Assembly: GCA_014925825.1 (NCBI GenBank)
Contig: JACGCK010000122.1
Coordinates: 1 to 64,000, forward strand
Direction of reading: 5' to 3'
DNA length: 64,000 nucleotides
Origin: Pholiota molesta
Taxonomy: Eukaryota; Basidiomycota; Agaricomycetes; Agaricales; Strophariaceae
The notes below the pieces were generated by a model. It had not been told where the DNA came from, ran no database searches, and saw nothing but the letters and a program-made list of their open reading frames with translations. The stretch's first letter is position 1; the number at the start of each line of letters is the position of its first letter. A program made the position numbers and the translations under genes. Shown in pieces: positions 50,331 through 62,521 of this stretch.

Positions 50331-51873
50331 GCTGCAGGGGAGGATGGGCAGTCAGCGCGGGGTATGATGATGTGGGCTACGAGAGGGTGGGCTTGTTGGC
50401 CAATGCGTCGGCAGGCATCGAGAAGAGCGGGAATGGGCCAGAGGCGCAGGCGTCCACGGATGGTGTGAGTCGCAATACCGTTCGTGTCGCCGTGAAAGTC
50501 CCTACATGCTGTCACACTCGCAACGAGCACGGACGTACCTGTATGCGCGCCTTTGCACCACCTTGTACGTCTCATGTTGTCCATGCTTTCCATCTTCGGC
50601 TGATTGGCTGCGTTGCTAGTGCCTGCAATCGATGAGTCGTCATCGCAGAATGCGGTCGAGGGCGAGGGCGAACGATGATGTGGCAGCAGTGGCGGGGCTC
50701 CGTCATCGTCCTGGTCAATGACGTCGGCTGCTATTCCCTTGCAAATCGTATCATGCGCACTCGAGTCGAGGGGTTTGGAGGGCACGAACACCACTGAAGT
50801 TGAGGGTGGTGGGTGGTGAGGAAATGCGGGGCTGGCATGGCCGAGGTATGTAAGAATTCCTAACAAAGCAGGGGAACCCATGTTGATGCTGGCTGCTAGC
50901 AATCCACTGGGCCTCCCGCGGCGCCGAACGCAGGGCCTGATGAACTCGCGCCCGCGGCACTTCGCAAGGGCATGATCGTCGATCTGGCGTCGTCGCCCAT
51001 GGCCAGGCACGGATCTGGGCGGGAAGTCCAATTGGAGGCGGAGGGAAACGAGATCGTTGTCGTGGCATCCGTGCCCCGCGGTGCCCACTGCCAACGCGTT
51101 GTCCACTTGTCGCAGACAGCGTCGTGCATGCCTCTGGCCTTCGATCGTAGTCGCAGCGCCGCACCCGCACGCGATCCCGTCGTCCCTTGCAGAAACGGCT
51201 CCATCTATTGCCTAGCCATCCCTCGCCGCGATCCGCGCTCAGCTCGTGCGTGAGCATGTCGGATATGTCTCAAGCAATCCGTGCCGCCGCCCCGACTGAC
51301 GATCTTTGCTGCCTTGCCCAGGCAATACTGCCGTCCAGGACGACCGACGAGAGGGAGGGCTAGTCGGCGGCCGATGAGTCTGTGTGGGAGTCGGGAATGG
51401 GTGGGAGGCGGTGGCGTCTGCGGGTGGTAGGTGTCGCGATCCGGCGTGAAAACGCTGATCGCTACAGTAGTTTGTAGTCAGCCTCGTTGATATTGGCACG
51501 AATACTGTAAGGAAACTCACCTATACTGTGTCGAATCCAATCTACGACTTTAAATCATTATTATACTGATGCAAAAAGTGGGCCAGTTACTTACCAAAAT
51601 GGTTCGTCATTCGGTTGCCCACCGTCATCTGTCAGACTGTCCCTCATTGTTCGTCTGCCGCTTCCGCCATCCATCCATCCATCTGCCATCCATCCATCGT
51701 TATTCGCCATCGGGGACGCCAATATGCCTGGGCGATCCAGGGCACATCGACCGACGATGGCCTGCTGTGTAGTTGTACGCGAGCAGCAAGACGCGATGAT
51801 GAGGAAGACAAGTCAGCGAAGGTAGACGATCAACAATACGTATGCCGTTGCGCACCTTTTAGATCCCCACTAT
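50331..51873 (-). other. Right inner arm of the element, decayed gene-like sequence
   Basis: Read on the minus strand, this segment contains longer open stretches than the left arm, including GSPALLGILTYLGHASPAF and a GTACGT donor-like site. It lines up with 45.0-45.6 kb in inverted orientation with many differences. I cannot name the source gene. A CCAT microsatellite lies at 51668-51698. Confidence 0.45.
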
Positions 51874-52781
51874 AGCTTTCTTGAAGCTGTATCTATATCT
51901 TGAAAAGGCACTGTCGAAGGTGGATGCAGCAGTCAGGAGTGCGGTGGTGGTTGTGGTTGTCGTCGTCGTCATTATCGTTGTGCACTGTTATCATCGCTGT
52001 AGGTCCAGATTTGTGTTGAATGCACCAAGAAACAATATACCTTGGACACCCAGGGCATATCTAAGGGAGAATGAGGTGGGTATGCGTCGTCCGATATGCC
52101 TTGGAGGCCCAGAGCACATCGACGGAAATAACGATGTGTAGGCGAGCAGCGAGCTGCAAGCTTCGGTTGCGTCAGATCACGTGAATTATTCTCACGCTGA
52201 TTTGAATGCGACATCGTCAACGACGCGATGAGCGAGGGACTGAGCGGCGGAATGAGCGGCGTACTGATCTCGCGATCAGTTTTTCGAATGGGTGAATGAA
52301 CTATTTTCAATTTTATTTGTAAGAATGGAAAATGAATAAGAGGAACTTGTGATTCAACAATTAGAAATATTCTACTTCAATACTTGAGATTTTTTGTTTG
52401 TTAAAATGTCTCCTTTAAGAATTGAAATTCTATATTGCTGAATCCATTGGTAAATCTGACAATAACCATGTACAAAAAAGTCTGTTGTATGTGACATTTC
52501 CTTATTATTTGCCTTGTCCAAAAATAAACAATCTTCCTGTTTTGGGAAATTCTCATTGAATGTCACCTTTATTGTTTCTTTTCCTTTGCCTGAAAGCGAC
52601 GGAAGACCTCTCAATTGTCTTGATGGACAATTTTTGGACAATTTATCCTATTCCATCTCTATTCCATAGCCAAACATCTCACTTTTTACATACATTTTTC
52701 TGTCTAATAAATTTATCGCACAAATGTCACAAAACGTCCAAAGATTTTTCCACGTTTGAAAAGATGCCCACCGCAGCAGTG
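51874..52781 (-). repeat. Terminal inverted repeat, right
   Basis: Reverse complement of 44012-44919 with a few substitutions (for example Met/Thr and Val/Met changes in a mirrored frame). It ends GATGCCCACCGCAGCAGTG, followed by the CAT duplication. Confidence 0.92.
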
Positions 52782-53904
52782 CATGGACTCTCATATCGTG
52801 AGTTATTCTCCGCAGTCCTTTTGACATGATAATATGGCTGACCATTTTTGTATTTACTCTCTAGTTCATTCGCAGAAGGTCATTCATGGGGATTTGACGC
52901 CGGTATGTCCGTTGTTAGCATGTGCTTCCTCCTCATGCTTACCTCTGTCAATCCCCCTGGAATTATAGGCCAATATATTAATGGATGACGACACTGCACA
53001 TCTTAGTGATTTCGGTCTTTCCAATGTCATCGCTGAACTCCAAGGACCCTCTTTCTTGACCTCCAAGGTCGGAGGTTCGACGAGATGGATTGCGCCCGAG
53101 TTGCTGCTGGTCGCGGCCGATGCTACGCCTGAACTCACCATGTCGTGCGACGTATACTCATTTGCAAATATTGCATGTTATGTAAGTCTGCAAATGGCCC
53201 ATCGTGCCTGCAATCTGAGAGCTGATGATTTAATGGCAGATTATCACGGGGATACTCCCATATGAACGGCAGAAAACTGACGCCGCAATAATCTTGGAAA
53301 TGTACAAAACCGATGGTAAATCCCCAATACCCCAGGCGCAATCACTATTGACAAATGAGTGCTGGAAACTCCTTGCAATGTGTTGGGCAACAGATTCGAC
53401 GAAACGTCCAGATATCAATGATGTAGTACAGTCTCTACAACAGCTCGAGTTTGCTTGATCCTTGTTTGACCCTAGATATATCTCTATTCAGAAGTTAGTA
53501 TCAGTCTTGACTAGCTTGACTGCTGAGTACTGAGTGCCAGTGATAAATGAATTTGATATGGTCCAAAATCATCGAGAGCTGGTTGAGCATGACCACCAAC
53601 ATCATCCGACGATTGTTGGTCTCTATCCATCTCCTCGGAGTCCTCATCACCTTCTCCCGGTCCATTGCCAGTGTTATCAGTATCGTAGCCTGAAAGCGGG
53701 CGCTTCCAGAGGCTTGAGCAATCACCGAGGCATAGACTCATCGTCTGAGACGTTGATTGCTCGGCGAAAACGGGCGAAACCCGACTTAGGTCAGGCTTCG
53801 GCAGGGTTGATTTTTTCACACTACAAGGTTCAACATGAGTCGCGCCAGGCTCTGCAACTTGCACTTATCCTTTTCCTTTTTTAAATTCTGCCCCAGGTCA
53901 CAAC

Positions 53905-54375
53905 TTGCCTCCGCCACCTGGCTCCTCGTCCCAGTAGTTGCATAAGAGTTCCAGCTCTACCCCTTCGCTAACAGATGTTAATGACAATCCATCGTCTTCA
54001 TCAGGTCTCTCGACGAATTATGAAGGTTATCCGTCTCTTGGCTTCTCAGGCGTCCCCTCCAGCGGCGCCCGCATCAACTTTTCAATCGTCAATGTTGAAC
54101 GATCTTCATGGATTATCACTATCGAGCCCACTGTTCGAACCAGCGCCAATTACACGCGGCCGGAAGCCGTCGCCGCGCTTCGTTCGAATAGTCAATTTGC
54201 ATACACGCCAGATCGGGGTTCATCCTCCTCCTAGAGTCTGGACGCCCTCGTTCGGCGTTCCACCGGCCACTTTCAACGCTCCAGCCCACGATGATATTCT
54301 GCCGCTTCCCCAACCGCGGTTCGAGGCAAGGACTTTGCAATTGCAGACATTGAACAACTGCAACAGATGGAACTC
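53905..54375 (+). pseudogene. Degenerate copy of exon 1 of the membrane-protein gene at 7.9 kb
   Basis: This sequence matches the coding strand of 7292-7905 from its start codon onward: PPPPGSSSQ, then TDVNDNPSSSS, ASTFQSS, EPAPI, FVRIVNL, VWTPSFGVPPATFNAPAHDD and ILPLPQPRFEA. The start ATG is now TTG (53905), a CAG has become TAG (near 53934), at least two frameshifts occur, and about 20 codons are missing after IVNL. Homology stops near 54375, before the exon end. It has no introns of its own to judge by. It is a broken segmental or transposon-carried copy. Confidence 0.9.
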
Positions 54376-55440
54376 GCGCGACCCCTTCTACCGAGCGGAG
54401 AGTATACATCTCAGAGATACGAGTCCCTTACTTTCGTCTTCTAGAGAGAAGCGGATGCCCGGCGGGATGAGAGAACGTGCCGAGAGGCGCTCAGGCAATC
54501 GAATATCGCCGAGGGTTGCAAGTTCGCAGCCCAGAGATACCAGTTCTGAGCTTTCCTCGTCTGGAGAAGAGTTTGGCCCTGCAGCAAAGAGGCGGAGAGA
54601 TAGGATGGATGCAAAGGGCTCACTTTCTGTTTCCTACATAGACGAAGTAAAGCACGTATGCCTCATCTATTGCCTTGAGGGCGCCAAACCGTCGTCTTTA
54701 ACCGTGAAGAGTGCAGCCAGTTGACATGCGAGGATATGGGTCGGTCGCAATTGTAGCGTTTGTATATGGGGGCAGAGAATCTTCTGCTTGACGACGGGAT
54801 GTGAGGGTTCACCATGGCTTGGAGGACGATGCAGGGACGATGTTCTCCGTGTTCCACGCAAAAGTCGGGTCATGATGGCTGCGCCGCGTCAGATGCATCG
54901 CGCCAGGTAAAATGGGAATAAGACATACCGTTAAGGGTATCGGTTCCCTGGAGTTTGCCCACCTATTACGCGCGATGAGGTGTATGATTCGACATCGAAA
55001 GCAGGGATCGGTTAGGAGTGTGCCAGGACACGCAGAGCTGCTGAGAGAGACAATATAGCAAAGACGATACGGAGGATACGGAGGCCAGCGAACACGAGAA
55101 CACAAGCCACCAAGAGCCAGGAGTACTTAACCTGGAGTAACGAAGGAGTAACTTGAAGTCAACTTGAAGTACTGTGCGGGGGGGGGGGGGGGGCATTCCT
55201 TGGGCGTTCCTCTGTGTTCCTGTTGCGGCATCATCCGGTCCGGATCCGGAATCCCAACCCCCTTGAATTTGTCCAACTTCCTAGCCAACTTCCGAGTCCT
55301 CGTCTATCCTCATTTCTTTTCCAAGTCAGACGAAATATTTGTCTAATCTATCCACGTCTTCTGCATCCGCGTAATCTCTGCTCAATGCCCATCCGTCAGG
55401 AAAGCCTCAATTGGAATCCCGTATATGATATGTCACGATC
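54376..55440. other. No intact gene
   Basis: Protein-like but interrupted frames continue for about 300 bp after the pseudogene (54376-54700, charged, with ARPLLPSGEYTSQRYES). I cannot assign them. A run of 16 G lies at 55178-55193. No other feature was recognised. Confidence 0.4.
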
Positions 55441-55465
55441 TACATGTAGGCTTGTAGCTGTCGGT

Positions 55466-55940
55466 CTACATATAGCGGTGAGCGGATTGCCTCTGAGCAG
55501 CACGTATCAGCACTGACAGCACATCCCATCTCAAGGCTGTGATACCTGAAAGTTGGAACAAAAAGGCGATGCGCACTAATAATATACTTATAGACATATT
55601 GGCGATGCACGCGGCAAATGAGTGGGAATACAAATACAGCGAGGTATCGTTCGATTGTTCCAACTCGCTTAAGCCCGATCCAGGGTTGTAACCCCCCATT
55701 TGGTATCCCGGGCTGATATCCCTGAGCCATCCCCGACATCGCCCATCCTCCCTCCGCATTGACCGTTATCTGCCGCTGTTTGTCCGAATCTCCGTTGCCT
55801 TGTCTGCCGGCTTCCTTCGGAGCTTGAATTTCGAGAGCAGGATACCCATACCATGCCTCCCAAGCACCTATAGGGTAGAGGAACCTACATACCATGTATA
55901 CAGCTGTTAATGGTATGATGAGAGACAGATTCAGTGCCAC
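55466..55940 (-). pseudogene. Possible membrane-protein gene fragment
   Basis: The minus strand has a hydrophobic segment (ALNLSLIIPLTAVYM), then a GT..AG interval and a frame GAWEAWYGYPALEIQAPKEA, with glycine-rich MSGMAQGYQPGIPNGG and a second hydrophobic stretch RYLAVFVFPLI. Frames shift between pieces and no complete gene can be built. It may be a decayed exon block. The family is unrecognised. Confidence 0.25.
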
Positions 55941-56392
55941 ATCACTAAAAATAAGGGCAAAATACCACTTTCAACGTTAATTTGTGACCTAGGGTCCGCA
56001 CGGCGTCTAGGTGTACATGGGCGCCTAATTTAAATTGACGCCGCACGGGGTGCAGCGCTTTTCTATACGGCCTCTTAGTCAAAATATTATCATTAATCTC
56101 ATTTGAATTAATCCTCTCAATGCAAACATCAATGCGCACTGTTTAGGCTGCAAGCCCAACGATTATTTACCTGCAATTAAGTGCACAGTTGCGCATCAGC
56201 AGTACGCGGCACGAAACGGCACACCGGCCAGAGCAACTTCAACAAAACAAAGGGATGCGCGCCCGGAGATTAGGCGGGCTACGGCGGGCTTACGGCCTCT
56301 TACAGCCTCCGCTTATATCTTATTCGTTATCTAATCATATCAACCATGTAAAAATAAACCTAAAAAGTCCGAGTTAGAACAATCGAACTACA
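55941..56392. other. No recognised feature
   Basis: This 450-bp stretch lies before the truncated mariner-type element. It has only short frames without support. Confidence 0.35.
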
Positions 56393-57000
56393 AGTCCTCC
56401 GCACACCTGTGACATGTGTTACTGCCGCGTTCCCACAGCCTCTGATCTTTGGGCTTTGCTGTCACTCTCGCGCTTTTTGGCGCCTTCATCGTGCCCCATA
56501 CTAGCAACGCCTGTACCTTGTCCTGAGAGCCGGACTCTTGAAAATGCTACGCAAGCATTATGGAAAGTAGCGCGAGGGTGGTAAACATGCAAATTCATGT
56601 GTCCGACTATTGAACACTTTTAGTGGTGTCACATCCGCATAGCTGCACCCTCTCTCATTTTATAACCATCGAAATTTCCACCTTCGCTCCCTAATTTGCA
56701 GCCTAGAGTATAGCTATTTGAGATCATTTGACCCCAGAATTATTTGCAGTGTGTATCTGTAGATTTGGTGGCACTACTGGGGAATGAATTTACTGCATTT
56801 TGCATACATTGGCTATTTCAGCCTTATATATGCCAATTTCTCGCCCAGATTTGGCGATAAAAATTTCAAATTTTCTGTGTATATTCATCTAAGGTAAATG
56901 CATTACTGTGCCAAATTTTTTATTATTTGAGTATGAACTGATGGAGAAACGGGCAGGTGTGCGAAGGAGTGATAGTGTGCGAAGGAAGGGTAAAACACTG
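56393..57000. mobile_element. Left-truncated Tc1/mariner-type element, second copy
   Basis: Nearly identical over 608 bp to the right part of the 807-bp element at 42724-43530; one substitution was noticed (GTGCGAAGG against GTGTGAAGG). It keeps the right end GGAAGGGTAAAACACTG followed by TA, but the left 200 bp and the left inverted end are missing. The final TA overlaps the ATG of the kinase gene that follows. Confidence 0.9.
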
Positions 57001-57001
57001 T

Positions 57002-59238
57002 ATGACTCCAAATACAGCTGCGTGGGCATTCACTTCCCCCTCGATTACGACCGACAACCAACGCTGCGATGCAAGCACCTACTGGCAGAACCGAAGCATC
57101 TCAGTCGAGCGGCGATCCTGCTCCCAAGCGCCAACGGGCAGTATGACGAATGCCTTTGCAGCCATTGTGAAAGAAGTTGCAGAAATCCTTCAGCATGCGC
57201 CATACGTGAAGACGCTCACGGGAGTCATCCTACAGTTTATCAAAATCAGAGATGTACGTCCGTACTTCTCTGGTGGGATTCCTTGTCTATATTTTGACGT
57301 CGAATTTCATAGGAGCTCAAAACGAATAAGATGCGTTGCCGTGAAATTATAGACAAAGTACTCAACTTGTCGCGTTGGATCTACGAGAAGCTAGCAGCTA
57401 TTGCGAAGTCCGGCGAGCGGGCCAAGGGGAATTTGGCACAAGTGGAGAACTCGCTCATACTTTGCGCAAGGTAAGTAAGACCGATTTATATCGCGATAAT
57501 TATAAGTCTAAATTCCGGTAAAGCACGCTCACCGACGTTTTGGAAGAACTCGAGAAACACCAAGCTAGACCGAAATTGGCCAAGTTTGTAAGCCGTGGCC
57601 TCAAAGACCTGAATAAACTCGATCAGTGTGTGGACGACTTGGAAAAACGACTCTTCAGGGTACGTCAGCAAGATTACAGTAACTATGCAGATCATTTCAT
57701 ATTTTTCTTTGATACAAGGACATTGTTTTCGACAAAAGACTGCAGCGGGGCATGCCAGTCAGTGGCGAAAACATGGATCCAGCTTCGCAGTAAGTTTTCA
57801 TGTCTTTTATTCGAAGTTGCACCACTAAAAAAAATCTAGCCCACTAACTGATAACCTGGATCATGTCCTACCTCCAAAACCTCTGAAAGAGGTTCGTATC
57901 CACCTGGATCACATTGGATTTATCGCGAATTCAAGCATTCTTCACAGAAGACCACAGAAGATTCATTCTTGATACGTCCTATCTCTCCGAGTCGTGCCGT
58001 GGGAAACCCTTTCGCCTACGCACAGGTGAACAATCTCAGCGGACAAGTCCGCAAAGAATATACAATCGGTGGCGGAAGTTTTGCAGACGTACACATGGGA
58101 TATTGGGTGACTGATACGACATCAACAAAGGTATTGCCAATGCGCTAATAAAGTTTCATGTGCGGTGAATTGATAAAATTCGACTAGGTTGCTATCAAGG
58201 AGCTTCGGTCGCAGATATACAGTCAGGAAAATGTGTCAAAGCTGTAAAAGGTCCACTATAATTTTTCGGTGTCGAATTACGGTATCACACTTAATGCCCG
58301 TTCGTTCGGTAGAGACTAAAAAGAGAGATGCGTATCTGGGGAAACCTCGACCACCCCAATATCGTATCACTTTTTGGAGTCACTTCCGACTTTGGCAAAT
58401 CTATCGCGATGGTTTGCCAGTGGATGAATCAAGGGACCTTGTTTGAATACCTTGAGAAGGAAAAGGAAAATTTAATCCTTCGTAACCGATTGACTATTGT
58501 AACTACCGACTCTCAAACCTGCAATAGAATTGCAAGAAGCTGACCACCAAGTTTTAGTGCGTCGCTATCGCACGTGGACTATTATACCGTGAATCATTTC
58601 CTGACACTGCGTGTGTTTTCAAATTGCTAAACATTTTATTATCTAGTTCATTCGCAAAAGGTGATCCATGGCGATTTATCACCGGTATGTCACCTCATCG
58701 CAGACATTTACATTTATTTCCCCTGTCTTACGATGAATGCCAGGCCAACATCTTGATGGACGACGACACTGCACACCTTAGCGACTTCGGGCTCTCCAAT
58801 GTCATGGAAGAGCTCCAAGGACCCTCTTTCTGCACTTCAACTGTCTCGCGCTCAACTAGATGGATTGCTCCTGAGCTATTGCTTGGCTCCGACGTCACGA
58901 CATCATGCGATGTGTACTCGTTTGCTAGCGTCGCGTTTTATGTAAGTTAACCCATCTCATTTGAAAATTATGGGCTGTTACTAAGTAACCTCGACTCTTT
59001 ATCGCAGGTCATCACGGGAATGCTTCCTTATTCGCACTTAAAACAAGACCATGCAATAATCGCAGAAATATACAGAAGCACCGATAAATCTCCTTCAAGG
59101 CCGGCGCAATCGTTGTTAACAGATGAGTGCTGGGAAATGCTTACGATGTGTTGGGCAACGGATCCTGCCAAACGTCCAGACATTAACGATGTGAATCGTC
59201 GTCTGCAGCAACTTGAATCCTTTGGATTTTGGATTTGA
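57002..59238 (+). CDS. TKL-like protein kinase with helical N-terminal domain
   Basis: Twelve exons join in frame to 529 aa: 57002..57253, 57313..57470, 57524..57659, 57719..57789, 57840..57891, 57948..58130, 58188..58243, 58315..58498, 58558..58588, 58647..58684, 58744..58941 and 59008..59238. Residues 40-190 are predicted helical (AFAAIVKEVAEILQH, IIDKVLNLSRWIYEKLAAIA, LTDVLEELEKHQARPKLAKF), a layout like the HeLo/MLKL four-helix domains. The kinase has Gly loop 264-271, K288 in VAIK, HGD 382-384 with N389, DFG 401-403 and WIAPELL, so it should be active. Exon 7 uses a GTAAAA donor where its broken sister reads on. The ATG abuts a transposon end, so the native start may differ. Confidence 0.82.
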
Positions 59239-59544
59239 TGTGCGATTCTGACTTAGACTTCTCTAGATGAAAATTTTCAGACTCTATATAGCTGTATTGC
59301 CCAGTATGTATTCATGCAGTTCAGGAAACTGTGCCTAATGAATGTGCGCTTCAGGTCCAAGGATCTGCGATTTCAGAAAGGACGAGTTTACTCTAACTGA
59401 GATGTAGCCCATGAACCCATGCGATCGAAACCAGGGTCGTCTGAACGAGTTTCCGTTAACCAGCCAACAACAGCCCTCAAATCACGACCCTCTATCAAGC
59501 ATTGATACATTTCTGGATCACGCTCTTGAATCTTCTAAAGAAAA
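59239..59544. other. Intergenic, convergent 3' ends
   Basis: This 306-bp gap lies between the convergent kinase and APH-like genes. Nothing was recognised. Confidence 0.4.
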
Positions 59545-60709
59545 TCACTCAATCCCCAGGTCGTTGTCAGAGTCTATCGACTCTCGTACCTTTTCGAAGA
59601 TATTGCAGAATCTCTCTCGTTCAGCCGGGCTTTCCTCCCACCACCAAGTATTCTTAGCAAATCGAGGATCATGTATCCCTTGAGAAGAAAGCCAGACTGG
59701 GTAGTCAACCCCAAGGATCGCAGGCTGGATGCGGTTAATCTCCCAGTCCAGCACAGCGGTGATATCGCCATCATCGTTCACCAGGATGTTGTAGCCATGC
59801 AGGTCAGCATGGGTCAGCACGCAACGCAAGCACAGGCCAGGATCGCGGATGGCCTGGATCATGGAGCGGGTCTTCGTTTCGAGGGACGACAGAGTCGTCT
59901 CGGCGCGCTGCTTATCCTCAGGCTTCATCTCTGCGATCATATGGCGCTTTACGGTGAAAAGAAAGTCAATGTACTCGGATATGTCGTCGAGGACCTTGGG
60001 GACAGACAAGGAAGTATTGGAAGCGAGGAGAGGGCCTACGCCCATCCCCGCCACTTCGTCGACGGAAGCTGATCCGATTTTCTGGGGTACCGACAGATTG
60101 AAAAGATCCGATAAGATGTTGACATATCCAGAAATGAGATCGTCCTGGAGTCGAAGAAAAAAAGAAAAAATTCTAATAGAGGCTTTCTCCAAGCGATGGG
60201 CACTAACCTTTGCGGCTTCGGACAGGAAATGCCAGCGGTAGGTAAGGTCGGACCCTGGCATCTTTTCCTGGATCGTATAGTTGGGGCCGATCGCTAAAAG
60301 GTTAGCCACTGGGATGCTAGTGTTGTCGCGGAGCCAAGGAAGGAGCTTAAGTTCATTCTGAAATCTGCCAAGGCTCCACTTCTCAAGAACGGGGTCGGAA
60401 ACATAGGTGTTGCGTTGGCGTAGCATCACCGATCTGCCATCCTCAAGGGTAGCATCCAGCGTCTGCCCTTCTGGTAAGTCTTCTTCATAGAAACATGATC
60501 AACGAGATCGATGATGAACGTACAATATTCATATCCACGCCTTTGCAACGGGTGCGAATAAGAGCTTGACCCAAGGTCTCTTTGACGGCAGTGTGCAGTC
60601 CTTGCTGGTTGGCAGGAACTTCTTCACCTTGAGCCCAGTCATGAACGGATTGCGGAAAAGCCTCAAACTGGTGAACGACTCCTGAGCGGTCCCAGTAAGG
60701 AAGCAACAT
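59545..60709 (-). CDS. APH-fold phosphotransferase family protein
   Basis: Exons 60524..60709, 60208..60462 and 59545..60144 give 346 aa. The C-lobe carries the aminoglycoside-phosphotransferase/protein-kinase-like catalytic loop THADLHGYNILV (His259, Asp261, Asn266) and the metal-binding VLDWE (Asp280). The N-lobe has TLEDGRSVMLRQR. Fungal genomes hold many such proteins; substrates are mostly unknown, and antibiotic resistance should not be assumed. The start (MLLPYW, 60709) is the first ATG in this frame, but an upstream exon cannot be excluded. The intron 1 acceptor was chosen among nearby AGs for frame (GGGCAG|ACG). Confidence 0.82.
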
Positions 60710-61080
60710 AGGTGGTTGAAAGAAGATGGTAGGCGAAGCGGTCTGATGATGTTTAACAACATTAAGTAATTCTTAAAAGCTCCTGCATGTGTTTTGTTTT
60801 ATTAGCAAATGTGGGTCCCTGAGAAAAATCAACAACATCTGGCTACTACAAACAAGAAGGAAAATGATACCTGTCTAAGTCATACAATCTTAGCATTTCT
60901 AGCGCCAAAAATGGCGTTCCTGTAAGACCAGATATTTCACTGCTTTCAAACCACATATCAGATCAGATCGACGATCATAACACAGCAAGTGTCTCGCACC
61001 AGTCATGTAAACACACAGACAAGCACAACTAGAGTCTAGAAAAACAGAGCAGGGGGAACGGGAAAGAGCATTATCAACTA
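60710..61080. other. Intergenic
   Basis: This 371-bp region between the APH-like gene and TAF11, both read leftward, probably includes the APH gene promoter and the TAF11 3' end. No motif was recognised. Confidence 0.4.
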
Positions 61081-62263
61081 TCATCGCACAAACAGCTTTT
61101 TCGCTCGTAAAGGCCGCGCAGCACCAACATGCCCTGATTCTTCTTGGTACGCCCTATAGGCCTCACGCAAATGGTCGGGCGACAAAGGTCCCGTGTCGCC
61201 GCGTCTTGTCTGGACAGCACGCGCTGTAAGTGGAGGGTTAGACACGATACAATGTTGCTGGCGCATGAATGGAAATGATGAGTCACCTTTTTCAACGATT
61301 TCACCGACGAAGACCTTGGAAAAGCCAGCAATGATCTGGGCGACGGGCTGCGAGACCTGTTGACCGAGTGTTTGTTGGATGACCTTCCTCACTGCTTGCT
61401 TAGGCAAAGCGTGCCGCCTGTAAGCCTCGAATCGGTCGTATTGAGCAGGACTTAGGTTGTCCATCAGCACCCTATGCAAGCGATGTGAGCAAGCAGGCAT
61501 AATTATGGCCGGCCATGGGATGCTTACTTCAAGTTGTCCTTCGATTGACTCTGCCATGATAGCTGCGCGGAATAATCGTCATCTGCCATTGCAGGAAGCA
61601 GCTCGTCATCGCCCTCAGCTTCCTCGTCAGGGCCAAACGTCCCAGGGCGGCCACCGCCTGGAGGAGGTTGTGGGGTGCTTCTGTTTGGTAGGATGAGACC
61701 CGATGTAATATCCGGTATTGGCGTTGCCCGTTGTGAGCTTGCACCTCCTAGAGCTCCTACCGCAACCCCGACGCTAACTCCCATAAGTGCTGGATCAATG
61801 ACCGGTCCCTTCGCCTCTGTCTGTTCGTCCTGCGGCGCAAATGCAGTCTGCGAGTCTCCCCCAGGAACGTCTCCATTAGGATCCGGGGTCCCATCGTCAT
61901 CGGCCCCTCTTCTTCCTCGCCTTCGCCCTGATTCGAGTTTGGCATGGCCCAGTGCACACGCGGATATTGGGCATTCGCAGTTCCGGTTGCGAAAGAGGCC
62001 GATGTCGATGCCAGTGGTGTTGAACTTGAAGCGAACGTGTTGAAGCTTGTCTGCGGTGACGATGCGCCTGTCGCTGATGCACCTTTGGGTTTGCGGCCCC
62101 GCTTGGCGCCTGTGGGTGCCGCCCGTGGCTTGCTGCGACCCGTGGGCGTTGGAGTGCCTGGCTGGCTCGCAGCTGCACCATTGCTAAATGTTTGAGGTTT
62201 GGGGGCGGGATTTGATGGGTTTACGGAGAATACAGCCTGGTTATTGTAGTATGGTGTGGTCAT
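61081..62263 (-). CDS. TAF11: TFIID subunit TAF11
   Basis: Proposed exons 62026..62263, 61528..61927, 61287..61471 and 61081..61223 give 321 aa. The C-terminal 100 residues are the TAFII28 histone fold: VLMDNLSPAQYDRFEAYRR, ALPKQAVRKVIQQTLGQQVS, QIIAGFSKVFVGEIVEKA, then RRGDTGPLSPDHLREAYR. TAF11 pairs with TAF13 in TFIID and contacts TBP and TFIIA. The N-terminal two thirds are disordered, with an AT-hook-like KRGRKPKG and acidic stretches. The first intron is uncertain: it was placed (GTTCAAC...AATCAG) only to keep frame across a Glu/Arg-rich tract, so the N-terminal model may be wrong. The histone-fold exons are secure. Confidence 0.88.
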
Positions 62264-62521
62264 CTTTTGAATAACGGCTCGTATGATTTGCTGTTAATTC
62301 TCTCGTGTTGACAGTAGAAGAAGATGGTGCTGAGTGAACGTTAACCAAGGTGGCTCAAGATTCTAGATTTGGCAATGACTGTGCACGTGACATGCGCGCC
62401 CACGGGCCGCGAACGTGCCAGGTTGCAGTTGCAGGCGTCCGCGACCGCCAACTGCTTTTGTACTGCTTGTTCACTGTGGCTGTCTATGATTCTCAACTAG
62501 TTCCTTCTTTCCACTTCTATC
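62264..62521. promoter_or_regulatory. Shared divergent promoter, TAF11 / ATG22
   Basis: Only 258 bp lie between the two divergent start codons, so a bidirectional promoter is implied. No defined factor site was identified. Confidence 0.5.

Noticed and set aside
59545..60709. Antibiotic-resistance aminoglycoside phosphotransferase
   Set aside because: Only the general APH fold motifs are present; fungal members of this large family mostly have unknown substrates, so a resistance role is not supported.
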